Notes: a model not told the origin generated them from the letters alone. DNA of 40,623 nt from Rhizosphaericola sp047606825 (GCA_047606825.1 JASGDY010000110.1:1-40623), one strand, 5' to 3'; shown: positions 7,475 to 17,372, counted from the first letter of the stretch. Translations and numbers: made by a program.

Positions 7475-8836
7475 ATGCGGAAATACTTGATGACTTTCGC
7501 AGTGTTTTGTGGAACATGTACAGGCCTGTATGCGCAGCGAAACGTGTTGGACGATTATATCGATTCGGCAATTGCCCACAACATCGTCATCCAAAAGAAA
7601 AGCGTTGCGCTCGACAAGGCAAGGTTGTCTTTTGACATTGCCAAAAGTTATTATCGACCCACGACGTCTTTCCTGATGGATTACCAGTATGCCGACGGCG
7701 GACGCGACATCCAACTGCCTTTGGGTGATTTGCTGAATGGCGTTTACAGTACGCTCAACCAACTCACGTCGAGCAACAGCTTTCCCCAACTGGCAAACCA
7801 AAGCATCAATTTCCTTCCCAAAAATTTTTATGATGCACGTGTCCATACGACGTTGCCGCTATACAATCCCGACATAAAATACAACAAGCAACTTGCTGCT
7901 GAGCAAATACAGTTGAGCCAATTGGACATCGCCGTTTATAAAAAAGATTTAATTAAAAACACTAAAGAAGCCTATTTTAATTATTTGCTGGCGTTGCAGG
8001 TCATTGCTGTCTATAAAGAAAGTTTGTCGCTGGCGGAAGAAGGGCGGCGCACTAACCAAAAATTGTTGGATAACGGAAAAGGTTTGCCCGCTTATGTCAT
8101 CCGTTCCGAAAGTGAAGTGGAGAACTTTAAAGCCGAAATCAACTCCGCGGTACAGAAAGCAAAAAACGCCGCGCTTTATTTTAATTTTTTATTAAATAGA
8201 AATTTAGATGCTCCGATTGACACGAACTATAATGCGCAACAAGAAGCGGACAAAGCCACCACACTATTGATGCGGGACGCCAATGTTGCCGAGAGGGAAG
8301 AAATAAAGTCTCTCGAACAAGTGTCGCAGATAAACAAAACAACCCAGGACATGAACAAAAGTGCGTTCTATCCACGGCTCAATTCTTTTCTTGATTTAGG
8401 TTCGCAAGCGCAGAACTGGAAAGTCAACGGACAGTCGAAGTATTATTTGTTCGGTGTGCAGTTGAGCGTGCCGATTTATTCAGGATTGCGGACAAAAAAC
8501 AAAATCAGGCAAGCCGAGTTTGACATGAAAAACACCCAGCTCGATATTTCACAGGCAACGCAGCAACTTTCCATGGCAGACAAAGCAGCCAAAAATGAAT
8601 TGAATGCCGCCATCCAAACCTTGTCCGCCAAGAAAAAACAATTAGACGCGGCCGCAACTTACCAACGCTTAATCAATCGTGGCTACCGTGAAGGCAGCAA
8701 CACATTTATAGAAACCATCGACGCGCGCAACCAATACACGCAGGCGCATATCGCACAACAGATGCAGGTATTTCAGGTATTGATTTCCGCCACCGACGTG
8801 GAAAGAAATTTATCCAATTCACATATCCAAAAATAG
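7475..8836 (+). CDS. TolC-family outer-membrane efflux channel
   Basis: The frame is open from an ATG at 7457, but the ATG at 7475 starts a clean signal peptide (RKYLMTFAVF then a cleavage-like LYAQ), giving about 453 residues. The mature protein shows the two-fold repeated outer-membrane efflux protein fold, with long alpha-helical coiled-coil stretches rich in Ala, Gln and Asn (for example IAQQMQVFQVLISATDVERN at the end) and beta segments such as YYLFGVQLSVPIYSGLRTKN that are typical of TolC-like trimers. It forms the outer-membrane exit of the tripartite pump encoded with the next two genes; only 6 nt separate it from the adaptor gene. Confidence 0.9.
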   Translation: MRKYLMTFAVFCGTCTGLYAQRNVLDDYIDSAIAHNIVIQKKSVALDKARLSFDIAKSYYRPTTSFLMDYQYADGGRDIQLPLGDLLNGVYSTLNQLTSSNSFPQLANQSINFLPKNFYDARVHTTLPLYNPDIKYNKQLAAEQIQLSQLDIAVYKKDLIKNTKEAYFNYLLALQVIAVYKESLSLAEEGRRTNQKLLDNGKGLPAYVIRSESEVENFKAEINSAVQKAKNAALYFNFLLNRNLDAPIDTNYNAQQEADKATTLLMRDANVAEREEIKSLEQVSQINKTTQDMNKSAFYPRLNSFLDLGSQAQNWKVNGQSKYYLFGVQLSVPIYSGLRTKNKIRQAEFDMKNTQLDISQATQQLSMADKAAKNELNAAIQTLSAKKKQLDAAATYQRLINRGYREGSNTFIETIDARNQYTQAHIAQQMQVFQVLISATDVERNLSNSHIQK

Positions 8837-8842
8837 TTTCCC

Positions 8843-9889
8843 ATGAGACGTATATCACTGTTCATACGCACAATAACGCTCACTGTATTGGTATTTTCCT
8901 GCAAGCAAAAGAAAGAAGAGAAGACGATGCCCGATGAAGTGATTCCCGTAACCGTTGCGGCATTACAGCAACAATCGTTGCAACAGACCGTTTTCACGTC
9001 GGGGCAGTTTACCACCGACGATGAATCGAACCTCGCTTTTAAAAACGGCGGCATCGTCCACAGGATTTATGTTAAGGAAGGTGATGCCGTGCAGAAAAAC
9101 CAATTGCTCGCCACGCTTGACTTGACAGAGATAAACACCGTAACGCAACAGGCTTCTGTCGCTTTGCAAAAGGCGCAGCGGGATTACGAAAGGGCCGCTA
9201 ACCTTTACCATGACAGCGTTGCGACATTGGAGCAGATGCAGAATGCAAAAACAGCTCTGGACATTGCCAAACAGCAATCCGTCAATGCCAACTATAATAA
9301 ATCCACCGCTGAATTAAGAGCTACGCAGTCGGGCTATGTCCTGCAAAAATATGTGAACGAAGGACAGGTCGTCGGTGCTGGGACGCCCATACTTCAGATT
9401 AACGGGGCAGCCAACAGCGACTGGGTCTTGAAAGTGGGCGTGAGCGACAACCAATGGGCCAATATTGCCATCGGTGACAAAGCGACTGTCACGACGGACG
9501 CCTTGCCCGGCAAGACATTCCCTGCCGTTCTGTATAAAAAATCAAAAGGCGTTGACCCCGCCGCCGGCACGTTTATATTGCAATTGAAGTTGACAGGTGC
9601 GGATAAAAAAGGTATAGCCTCGGGACTTTTCGGCAAAGCAGAAATCACGCCAGCGCAAGCGGTCCATGCATGGTCTATTCCCATCGAAGCATTGCTGGAC
9701 GGCGATAAAAACGAAGGTTATGTTTTCGTTACAAACGACCAACAAAAAGCGGAAAAAATCAAAGTGGATATCCAACGCATTGAAAACAATAAAGTAATTG
9801 TCAGTGCTGGTTTAGAAAATATAAAATATTTAATCATCGGCGGAAACGCTTATTTGATAGACGGTTCGAGGATTAAAGTGGCGAAATGA
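8843..9889 (+). CDS. RND efflux periplasmic adaptor lipoprotein (MFP)
   Basis: A 348-residue membrane-fusion protein. The N-terminus has a lipobox (LVFSC, Cys20), so it is anchored as a lipoprotein. It continues with the split lipoyl (biotinyl-like) half-motif GGIVHRIYVKEGDAVQKNQ, a short helical hairpin around residues 95-150, the second lipoyl half RATQSGYVLQKYVNEGQVVG and a beta-barrel domain near the C-terminus. It links the inner-membrane pump to the TolC-like channel. Start at 8843 gives the lipobox at the right distance. The pump gene is 309 nt further on, an unusually large gap for such an operon, filled partly by an inverted-repeat element. Confidence 0.92.
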   Translation: MRRISLFIRTITLTVLVFSCKQKKEEKTMPDEVIPVTVAALQQQSLQQTVFTSGQFTTDDESNLAFKNGGIVHRIYVKEGDAVQKNQLLATLDLTEINTVTQQASVALQKAQRDYERAANLYHDSVATLEQMQNAKTALDIAKQQSVNANYNKSTAELRATQSGYVLQKYVNEGQVVGAGTPILQINGAANSDWVLKVGVSDNQWANIAIGDKATVTTDALPGKTFPAVLYKKSKGVDPAAGTFILQLKLTGADKKGIASGLFGKAEITPAQAVHAWSIPIEALLDGDKNEGYVFVTNDQQKAEKIKVDIQRIENNKVIVSAGLENIKYLIIGGNAYLIDGSRIKVAK

Positions 9890-10198
9890 TTGTGGAATTG
9901 TTTTAAACTTTTTAAAATATTATACTGAACTCTGGATAGAAATGTGCTATGAAAAAAGTAAATGAAACCTCACCCCCGACCCCTCTCCTAAAAGAGAGGG
10001 GCGTAGCGAAACCTAAGACTTCGAGTCTCCCCTTTCACTTGGGAGAGGGGTCGGGGGTGAGGTTTAAACAATGTAGTAGCTTATCCCTTGTGAAATATAG
10101 TTACGTGTTCAAAACCTATTTTCACGCATCGTTACTATAAAAAAGTTTAAACAATCTCACTAAAGAAATCGCCCAATAACATTCAAAAATTTCGACAG
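9890..10198. repeat. Intergenic inverted-repeat element inside the efflux operon
   Basis: The 309-nt gap between adaptor and pump genes contains a 101-nt element at 9965-10065. Its outer arms 9965-9988 and 10042-10065 are 24-bp perfect reverse complements (left arm starts AAACCTCACCCCCGACC). Additional C/T-rich and G/A-rich segments inside (9980-10002 and around 10027-10035) could pair as shorter hairpins. It contains no transposase. It looks like a REP- or MITE-type element, similar in style to the widespread CCTCACCCC...GGGGTGAGG repeats. Short open frames across it are not genes. The remaining sequence is AT-rich with nothing else supported. Confidence 0.8.
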
Positions 10199-13100
10199 AT
10201 GAAAATATCCGAATACGCCATAAAAAACAATGCCTTCACACTTATTATGGTGCTGATGGCGGCGGCATTGGGCATTTCCACTTTATTGAGTATGCCGCGC
10301 TCGGAAGACCCGCAGATGCACGCGCCGTTTTTTCCCATTGTGGTCATCTATCCCGGCGCGACACCAAAGGACATCGAGGAATATGTGGTCAAGCCGATGG
10401 AGAAAAAAATATATGCCTTGGAAGACATCAAGCGTATCCGAACCTCCATACAGGACGGGCTGGCCGCGCTTTCGGTAGAATATGAATACAACGTCAATGT
10501 CGATAACAAATACCAGGAATTAGTGCGGGAAGTCAATGCGCTCAGAAGCCAGTTGCCAAGCGACATCTATAGTCTGGAAGTGAAAAAATTTGTCCCGAGT
10601 GATGTCAATATTTTGCAGATAGCATTGGTGTCGGAAAACGCTTCGCGAAATACAATCAATACGACAGCGCAGCATTTGCAGGACGAACTGGAAAAAATCC
10701 CCGACCTCAAAAACGTGGAGATACAGGGTTTGAGCGACCGCACCATCCGCGTGGACGTGCAGTTGGAAAAACTGGCGCAGATGAAGATTCCTGTTACCTT
10801 TGTCGCGGATGCCTTGCAGAGCGAGGTTGCCAGCATTCCCGGCGGCAGCGTGAACGAAGGAACCAAAACATTCAACGTTAAAACCAACAACACTTTCCAA
10901 AATATTGATGAAATAAAAAACGTCGTCGTCATAAGCCGTGGACAGGGAACCGTTTTATTAAAAGATATTGCCAATGTGTATTTTGACTATGCGCCTGAGA
11001 CGCATATCACTAGGTTGAATGGACATCGCTGTGCATTTGTCGTCGCCGCGTTGAAGGAAGGGAAAAACATCAGTGAAACGCAGGAGAAATATATAAACGT
11101 AATCAACCAATTCAAGAAAACATTGCCTTCTAACATTGATTTGCAGCTTTCTTTTGACCAGGCGCAGAACGTCAACCGCAGGCTCGACCGGCTCGGCGAA
11201 GATTTTGCTATTGCAATTGCATTAGTCTTGCTCACGCTGTTGCCTTTGGGTACAAGAGCCTCTTTGGTCGTGATGATAGCCATTCCTTTGTCGCTTGGCA
11301 TCGGTATTGTTTTGTTGAACGTATTTGGCTATAACCTAAACCAGTTGAGCATTGTAGGGCTTGTGGTGGCGTTAGGTTTGCTGGTTGATGACAGTATCGT
11401 CGTCGTGGAAAATATTGAACGTTGGATGCGCGAGGGACATTCGCGTATGCAAGCCACGCTGAAAGGTACGAACCAGATTAGCAAGGCTGTCATCGGCTGT
11501 ACCGTTACCCTGATTATCGCTTTTATGCCTATTGCGAAGATGCCGGCAGGCGCGGGAGATTTTATCCGCAGTCTTCCGTTGGCGGTCATTTTTACCATTA
11601 TCGGGTCTATGCTTGTGGCGCTCACGGTCGTCCCTTATTTGTCCAGCAAATTATTAAAACCAAGCAAGGACGAACATGGTAATTTTTTCCTACGTCTATT
11701 ACAAAAAGCGATACACGGAAGTTATGCCAAGTTGCTGGATAAAGCGTTGAAGCATCCGGTCGTCACACTTATTGTCGCCGCGCTTATTTTTATCGGTTCG
11801 ATTTTTTTAATTCCGGTCATTGGCAGCAGCCTGTTCCCTGCATCGGAGAAACCGCAGTTTTTGGTGGAAATAACGACACCGTCCCAGTCCAATATTTTAT
11901 ACACCGATTCCGTAACAAAAGTCATTGAAAAAGAACTGAAAAAAATACCGGAAGTAAAATATTTTGCAAGTAATGTGGGCAAGGGAAACCCCCGTATTTA
12001 CTATAATGTAGAACAAAAGAACGAACAAAGCAACATTGCGGAAATATTTGTACAACTTTATCCCGATGTAAAACCTAAACAAAAAGAAGCCGTCATTGAA
12101 AAACTAAGAAGATTGTGGACCCCTTATCTCAATGCGAAAGTCAACGTGGTCAATTTTGAACAAGGACAACCCGTTGCCGCGCCTGTGGAAGTGCGCTTGG
12201 AAGGGGACAACTTAGACACATTGCGGCATCTCGCAAGCGTTACAGAAAATCTGTTGCTGAAAACCAAAGGCACGATGTACGTGGACAATCCCGTCAAGAA
12301 CCTGAAATCCGACATCCGCATCTACGTCAACAAGGAAAAAGCGCAAAACCTCGGCGTGCCTACCATGAACATCAGCAGAACAGTAAGAATGGCATTGGCA
12401 GGCTTATCCGTAGGCACATACAGCAATCCAGATAGTAAAGACGAAGACTATACGATTGTCGTTTCCACACCGCATCTGGCGTATCCAGACTTGACGGTGT
12501 TGAACAATATCTATGTGAATGCCAATGACGGCAGGGCGGTTCCTTTGTCGCAGTTGGCGACCGTCGGTTTTGAAACTTCTCCACAGACAATCAACCATTT
12601 CAACAAGACAAGAGCCGTTTCTGTTTTTGCGCATGTGCAGAAGGATTTTCTGGCATCCAACGTCATCAACGATGTCGAAAAACAGATGGCCAACGTAAAG
12701 TTGCCACGAGGCTATCGTTTTGTCATGGCGGGCGAGCAGCAAAACAAAGACGATTCGTTTGAAGGTTTTGGAATCGTCATTTTGGTAGCTGCGTTCCTGT
12801 TCATCGCCGTGCTGGTATTGCAGTTCAAGACGTTCAAAAGCACGTTGATCGTGCTGTCCGTGATTCCTTTAGGTGTCGTCGGCGCGGTGCTGTCGCTCTT
12901 GGTTACGGGTAATTCCCTGTCCTTTGTGGCGACCGTTGGCATCATTACGCTGGCGGGCATCGAAGTGAAAAACACGATATTGTTGGTGGACTTTACCAAC
13001 CAGTTACGCGAGCAGGGAATGGAACTCAACCAGGCTATTGAAGAAGCAGGGGAGAAGCGGTTCCTGCCCATCATCCTGACAACCTTTACTGCCATCGGCG

Positions 13101-13255
13101 GACTACTGCCCATTGCATTTTCGGACAATCCGTTGATTTCACCGTTGGCCATCGTGATGATTGGAGGGTTGATAACATCCACGTTATTGTCCAGAATAGT
13201 GACGCCTGTGGTGTACAAGCTAATGCCACCGAGGGTTGTAGATGAATTGAAATAA
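10199..13255 (+). CDS. RND efflux pump, AcrB/HAE1-type or CusA-like
   Basis: This 1018-residue inner-membrane protein is a resistance-nodulation-division transporter driven by the proton gradient. The plan is clear: one N-terminal membrane helix (residues 11-31), a large periplasmic porter loop, helices 2-6 including the proton-relay GLLVDD motif with D397-D398, an amphipathic linker, helix 7 near 520-540, the second periplasmic loop, and helices 8-12 with GIITLAGIEVKNTILLVDF in the second half. It works with the adaptor and channel encoded upstream, exporting toxic compounds across both membranes. Sequence favours a drug- or solvent-type pump of the Bacteroidota rather than a metal pump, as no metal-binding Met or Cys cluster stands out, but substrate is not certain. 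Confidence 0.93.
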   Translation: MKISEYAIKNNAFTLIMVLMAAALGISTLLSMPRSEDPQMHAPFFPIVVIYPGATPKDIEEYVVKPMEKKIYALEDIKRIRTSIQDGLAALSVEYEYNVNVDNKYQELVREVNALRSQLPSDIYSLEVKKFVPSDVNILQIALVSENASRNTINTTAQHLQDELEKIPDLKNVEIQGLSDRTIRVDVQLEKLAQMKIPVTFVADALQSEVASIPGGSVNEGTKTFNVKTNNTFQNIDEIKNVVVISRGQGTVLLKDIANVYFDYAPETHITRLNGHRCAFVVAALKEGKNISETQEKYINVINQFKKTLPSNIDLQLSFDQAQNVNRRLDRLGEDFAIAIALVLLTLLPLGTRASLVVMIAIPLSLGIGIVLLNVFGYNLNQLSIVGLVVALGLLVDDSIVVVENIERWMREGHSRMQATLKGTNQISKAVIGCTVTLIIAFMPIAKMPAGAGDFIRSLPLAVIFTIIGSMLVALTVVPYLSSKLLKPSKDEHGNFFLRLLQKAIHGSYAKLLDKALKHPVVTLIVAALIFIGSIFLIPVIGSSLFPASEKPQFLVEITTPSQSNILYTDSVTKVIEKELKKIPEVKYFASNVGKGNPRIYYNVEQKNEQSNIAEIFVQLYPDVKPKQKEAVIEKLRRLWTPYLNAKVNVVNFEQGQPVAAPVEVRLEGDNLDTLRHLASVTENLLLKTKGTMYVDNPVKNLKSDIRIYVNKEKAQNLGVPTMNISRTVRMALAGLSVGTYSNPDSKDEDYTIVVSTPHLAYPDLTVLNNIYVNANDGRAVPLSQLATVGFETSPQTINHFNKTRAVSVFAHVQKDFLASNVINDVEKQMANVKLPRGYRFVMAGEQQNKDDSFEGFGIVILVAAFLFIAVLVLQFKTFKSTLIVLSVIPLGVVGAVLSLLVTGNSLSFVATVGIITLAGIEVKNTILLVDFTNQLREQGMELNQAIEEAGEKRFLPIILTTFTAIGGLLPIAFSDNPLISPLAIVMIGGLITSTLLSRIVTPVVYKLMPPRVVDELK

Positions 13256-13260
13256 AGGAT

Positions 13261-13278
13261 AAAAAGCTTGAGCTTTTT
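13261..13278 (+). terminator. Intrinsic terminator of the efflux operon
   Basis: AAAAAGCTTGAGCTTTTT is an 8-bp self-complementary stem around two bases (realistically 7 bp and a 4-nt loop) with a T run, 6 nt after the pump gene stop. Confidence 0.65.
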
Positions 13279-13408
13279 AAGAAAGCGACAGACATCCCTC
13301 CTGTGGGGTTCAGCTAGTCATTTAATGATTTACAACAAAAAAGATTATCGTCTTATTATTTTTTTACAGTGGGCGATTTCTCTCTCTTTGTTCAACGGAC
13401 AAACAAGT

Positions 13409-14095
13409 TTAAGACTTGTGTTGTAGGTCGACTTTATTTTGCGCTTCCAATAAATCTGCGCTCGTGTATAGTTCTTCCCGGATGCTGCTTAACATGGATG
13501 GATGGACTTGCTTTCCCAAGCCGTAAAACTGTTGAAAGCTCATGATAAGGGGATGCCATAGGTCGGCATCGATTTTATCGTTGTTTTCTTCCTGTAAAAT
13601 GGCCTCTTCCACATACACCTGCAATACTTTTAATTCTATTTGCAGCAGTTTTCCCTTTTGTATGTCGTTGTCCTCCGACAAGGAATGATGGGCCATTACC
13701 TTGCATTCCATTTGTACGGGACATTCCTTAACTCTTAGCGGCTGGACAAATGCTGAATCCAAAGGCGTTAATCCAGCAATGGAAAACTTGTCCGGCTCGT
13801 ATCTATATCCTTTTTGTTTTTTGCCTTCTGGTACGATATTTTTTCCTGTTGTAAGTGCCACTGCGTCTATGGCGGCCACTTCATTGACAGACGGCAAGTT
13901 GACGACAGCTTCTTTTGTTCTTAATAAATTTTCGGTTGTTTTCGAAAATGCAGAGATGCCAATGATGCATCGCCAGCCTAACCAAAAAACAGAAGATATC
14001 GGCGCAAGGTTTGGCGTATTGTCTTCATTGACAGTGCTGACTAATATAACAGGTGTACCGAAATAAAGGATAGGAGGATAACAGATTTTATGCAT
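13409..14095 (-). CDS. Flavin reductase-like FMN-binding protein
   Basis: A 228-residue protein of the flavin reductase-like, FMN-binding split-barrel family. The N-terminal segment PVILVSTVNEDNTPNLAPISSVFWLGW is the family's characteristic first two strands that contact FMN; ISAFSKTTENLLRTKEAVVNLPS follows as expected. The C-terminal half after about residue 165 is helical and less conserved. Members reduce or bind flavin; some supply reduced FMN to partner enzymes. It lies 108 nt downstream of ubiX in the same direction, which is suggestive because UbiX needs reduced FMN, but a functional link is inference. Confidence 0.82.
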   Translation of the reverse strand: MHKICYPPILYFGTPVILVSTVNEDNTPNLAPISSVFWLGWRCIIGISAFSKTTENLLRTKEAVVNLPSVNEVAAIDAVALTTGKNIVPEGKKQKGYRYEPDKFSIAGLTPLDSAFVQPLRVKECPVQMECKVMAHHSLSEDNDIQKGKLLQIELKVLQVYVEEAILQEENNDKIDADLWHPLIMSFQQFYGLGKQVHPSMLSSIREELYTSADLLEAQNKVDLQHKS

Positions 14096-14203
14096 GGTCT
14101 ATCATTTTTGTTGATACAAAGTAAATGCAGACACCAAGGTCAAAAAATCCGATTCTTGCCGACTATTTTATCCTTTACATGATGGATGCTAAATCCTGTG
14201 CAA

Positions 14204-14779
14204 CTACTCCGCTCGGTGTTCATTCGTCCATCTCGGCGCATCTACTTCCACGTCCAACAGCTCCAAGGCACGTGCCACGGAATGTGTGACCATCTCGTCG
14301 ATGGACTGTGGATGCAAGTAGAGGGCGGGTACAGGTGGCATGACGATAGCGCCCATTTCGGTAAGGGCAAGCATGGTCTTTAGATGGCCGGCATGGAAAG
14401 GCGTTTCGCGGACCATCAATACGAGCCGACGGCGTTCTTTCAGCACGACGTCGGCGGCGCGGGAGAGCAGGGTAGAGGTGACGCCTGTGGCAATTTCGGA
14501 CATGGTCTTGACGGTACACGGAGCTATCAACATTCCGGAGGTCTTGAAGGAGCCGCTTGCAATCCCCGCACCGATGTCCTGTGATGCATAGGATACGTCT
14601 GCCAATGCCAATATATCTTCACGTTTGAGTTCGGTTTCATAGGTGCGGACAAGTTCAGCGGCTTTGCTCATGACAAGATGTGTCTCAATGCCTTGTTTTT
14701 TCAACAGTTCCAGCGCACGGATACCATATTGGAGACCTGTTGCGCCACTGATACCGACGATGATTTTTTTCCTGTACAT
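14204..14779 (-). CDS. ubiX: Flavin prenyltransferase UbiX
   Basis: The 191-residue product is UbiX, which joins a dimethylallyl group to reduced FMN to make prenyl-FMN, the cofactor of UbiD-type decarboxylases. Typical segments are IIVGISGATGLQYGIRALE (FMN phosphate binding), KAAELVRTYET, the LIAPCTVKTMSEIATGV loop and RRLVLMVRETPFHAGHLKTM. The frame remains open up to 14839, but that upstream extension is unlike the family, so the ATG at 14779 giving MYRKKIIVG is chosen. No ubiD gene is seen in the window, so its client must lie elsewhere. Confidence 0.93.
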   Translation of the reverse strand: MYRKKIIVGISGATGLQYGIRALELLKKQGIETHLVMSKAAELVRTYETELKREDILALADVSYASQDIGAGIASGSFKTSGMLIAPCTVKTMSEIATGVTSTLLSRAADVVLKERRRLVLMVRETPFHAGHLKTMLALTEMGAIVMPPVPALYLHPQSIDEMVTHSVARALELLDVEVDAPRWTNEHRAE

Positions 14780-14954
14780 GTTGCAAAGTAATACTATTGT
14801 TAAATCAAAAGTAAAAAGTGAAAAACAAAAATCCATCAATTATTCATCAACATTGGAGGATAGTCGGCTCATAAAACGTTATTTTACTTGACATAAACCG
14901 TTTTGTGCTATTTTCCTACTTTTACGGTATGATTTTATCACTCAATAGCACATT

Positions 14955-16199
14955 ATGCCTACATCCAAAGCCATTCAGCTAAAGAAGCACAAAGCTTTTG
15001 CGACGGGACTTTTTCTATTGATGGTCGCTGTGTATTTAAGTATGGTGTATCTGGCGAGGCGTTCGGGTGCAGCGTGGATTGGCTTTGTGCACGCGTTTTC
15101 GGAGGCAGCGATGGTGGGTGCATTGGCGGACTGGTTTGCGGTTACGGCACTTTTCCGTTATCCGTTGGGGTTGAGGATTCCGCATACCAACCTTATCGAA
15201 AACAAGAAAAAAGACATTGGCAACAATCTTGGAAATTTTGTCAAGGAAAATTTTCTTACAGCCGAAAATATCCGACCTTATGTCGAACGTATGGACGTTG
15301 TGTCGTGGATTTCCAAATGGCTGCGTGAAAACGAGAACCAAAAGTTGTTGGTCACGGAAATAGCGGCTTTTTCTAAAAAGATATTGGCCGATTTTGAGGA
15401 CAGTGAAGTTGTTGCTTTTTTGTCCAGAAAAGTGACGGAAGCCTTGCGGCAGTTGGATTTTTCGCGGATGGCTGCAAGTGGTATCCAATACGTATTGGAC
15501 AAAGAGGAACACATCAAAATACTGGACAGTTTATTGCCGGAAATTAAATTATATGCCGAAGACGGTCAGGACTTGATACGCGAACGCATCAATAAACAAC
15601 GGCCTTTGATTGGGTTTCTGGCCGGAAAAAAAATATCAAAAGAGTTTACCCAAGGCATCGTCGATTTTATCGATGAGGTCGACAAAGACAAACACCATTG
15701 GCTGCGCGAAAAGATTACGAAGGAACTGGAAAAGATACAGTACAAAGTTGCCCACAATCAAAACTGGCAGCAAAGAATCAACAGTTGGAAAGATCAGTTT
15801 ATCATCCCGGAAAAAATACAACCTTACGCACACGACGCGTGGAATGCTTTTAAAACAAGTGCTTTGGAAGGCTTGTCTGACAAGGATTCCGTGTTGATGC
15901 AGTATCTCCGTCGCAACATAGAAAAGATTGCCAACGACCTGCAACAGGATGAAAACCTACAAAACAGAATCAATAACTGGGTTCGGAAATATGTCTATAC
16001 AGCCATCATGCGCAACCGCGATCAGGTGGAAACCTTGATTGGCAATACGGTCGCGCATTGGCAGGGCAGGGAACTCAGTGAAAAACTGGAACTAGAAGTG
16101 GGCAAAGACCTTCAGTTTATACGTGTCAACGGAACAGTCGTCGGTGGGTTGGTCGGACTGTTGATTTATAGTCTGACGTTATTACTCAGTGGTCGGTAG
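14955..16199 (+). CDS. DUF445 family membrane protein
   Basis: A 414-residue protein of the DUF445 (YjiN-like) family. It has an N-terminal membrane helix (about residues 16-35), the strongly conserved FVHAFSEAAMVGALADWFAVTALFRYPLG segment with the family's AD-W-FAV core, a long charged, helix-rich middle with coiled-coil tendency, and a C-terminal membrane helix (VVGGLVGLLIYSLTLLL). Both ends therefore lie in the inner membrane. Biochemical function is not known for the family. It is a single-gene unit; 159 nt without any supported feature separate it from the convergent lacI-type gene. Confidence 0.88.
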   Translation: MPTSKAIQLKKHKAFATGLFLLMVAVYLSMVYLARRSGAAWIGFVHAFSEAAMVGALADWFAVTALFRYPLGLRIPHTNLIENKKKDIGNNLGNFVKENFLTAENIRPYVERMDVVSWISKWLRENENQKLLVTEIAAFSKKILADFEDSEVVAFLSRKVTEALRQLDFSRMAASGIQYVLDKEEHIKILDSLLPEIKLYAEDGQDLIRERINKQRPLIGFLAGKKISKEFTQGIVDFIDEVDKDKHHWLREKITKELEKIQYKVAHNQNWQQRINSWKDQFIIPEKIQPYAHDAWNAFKTSALEGLSDKDSVLMQYLRRNIEKIANDLQQDENLQNRINNWVRKYVYTAIMRNRDQVETLIGNTVAHWQGRELSEKLELEVGKDLQFIRVNGTVVGGLVGLLIYSLTLLLSGR

Positions 16200-16358
16200 T
16201 CAGACATTGATGTAGTTGTACGTAAAAAGACAAAAAGCCGTGGAGCATTTATAGGTCTGGAAGAATGTGCGATTACAAATACGACATTGTACTGTTGCGA
16301 TGGCAGAAGTTTTAATGGTTCCTGTATTTTACTGGGGCTGTCCACGGCCTATTAGCTA

Positions 16359-17372
16359 TTATGAGGATTCCCGTTGTATTAGCGTTGTAGGGATGAGTAT
16401 CGTTTCTTTTATGTCCTTTTCTTTTGATTTCCCAACGAGTAGTTTTTGCAGGAGTGTTTTGATTGCCTTTGCTATTTCGATGGTGGGTTGTGAGACTGCA
16501 CTTACCGTCGGCGTGTACAGGCTAAAGTTGGTATTGTCGTCGTAGCCTATGACCGCAATGTCGTCGGGGATGGTTTTTTCTAGGTTTTTTAAGGCTTTCA
16601 AGCCGCTTGCCGTGAGGTAGTTGGTTGTAAACAGTATCGCGTCGATGTCTGCGTTTTTGGTAAAGAAATCCTTGAGTTGCGGCGTGATGTCGTCTACGCC
16701 ACGGTTATATTTCAGTTTTAGGGTGAGCGGTTTTTGCTTTGTTTTTTTGAGTGCCTCTTTATAGCCGTTGAGGCGGTCGGTCATCTGCGTCTGCGTGGAG
16801 TCGAGCGTCACCAGCGCGATTTTTTTCCGGCCGCTTTCGATGAGTTGTTGGGTGGCTTCCTTAGTACCTGTAAAGTTGTCTACGAGTACGCTGTTGGTTT
16901 TTATTTTAGGCAGCGCCCTGTCAAACAAGACGACAGGCCGTTGTTCTGCTTCCAGTGCTTCGATGGTTTTTTCCAAACCCGGTGGCGGTGCGATGATATA
17001 GGCATCGACTTGTCGGTCGCGATAGGTCTGGATGAGTGATTCTGTGATGGGCAGTTGGTTTTCGGTACTGGAATAAAAAATTTTATAGCCGATGGTTACC
17101 GCCTGTTTTTCCATTTCCCTTGCGATGGATGCAAAAAACGGGTCGGAAATGTCTTCTACGAGCATGCAGATGATATGGGATTTGCCGGTACGCAGCCCTT
17201 GTGCCAACATGTTGGGTTGGTAGTTGATTTTTTTTGCGTATTGCAGGATCTTGTCCCTAAGCGGGTCGCTGATGCGTCTTTCCGAGGCTTTGCCGTTCAG
17301 GACTGCGGAGATGGTGCTGATGGATACATTCATAGCGTCCGCAATGTCCCGAATCGATGCTCTTTTTGCCAT
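16359..17372 (-). CDS. LacI-family repressor of the mannan locus
   Basis: The 337-residue protein has a LacI DNA-binding domain at the N-terminus (IRDIADAMNVSISTISAVLNGK, then the hinge-helix region YQPNMLAQGLRTGKS) followed by a periplasmic-binding-protein-like sensor domain (IICMLVEDISDPFFASIAREM, the ARPVVLFDR-like PVVLFDRALP segment, DDIAVIGYDD). The ATG at 17372 gives the standard start. It is divergent from a ROK sugar kinase and three glycosidase genes, and a perfect 16-bp palindrome lies between them, so it probably senses a sugar or sugar phosphate released by these enzymes and controls both directions. Confidence 0.92.
   Translation of the reverse strand: MAKRASIRDIADAMNVSISTISAVLNGKASERRISDPLRDKILQYAKKINYQPNMLAQGLRTGKSHIICMLVEDISDPFFASIAREMEKQAVTIGYKIFYSSTENQLPITESLIQTYRDRQVDAYIIAPPPGLEKTIEALEAEQRPVVLFDRALPKIKTNSVLVDNFTGTKEATQQLIESGRKKIALVTLDSTQTQMTDRLNGYKEALKKTKQKPLTLKLKYNRGVDDITPQLKDFFTKNADIDAILFTTNYLTASGLKALKNLEKTIPDDIAVIGYDDNTNFSLYTPTVSAVSQPTIEIAKAIKTLLQKLLVGKSKEKDIKETILIPTTLIQRESS

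Noticed and set aside
9949..10140. 63-codon open frame between the efflux adaptor and pump
   Set aside because: It translates the inverted-repeat element; the sequence is low in complexity and unlike a protein.
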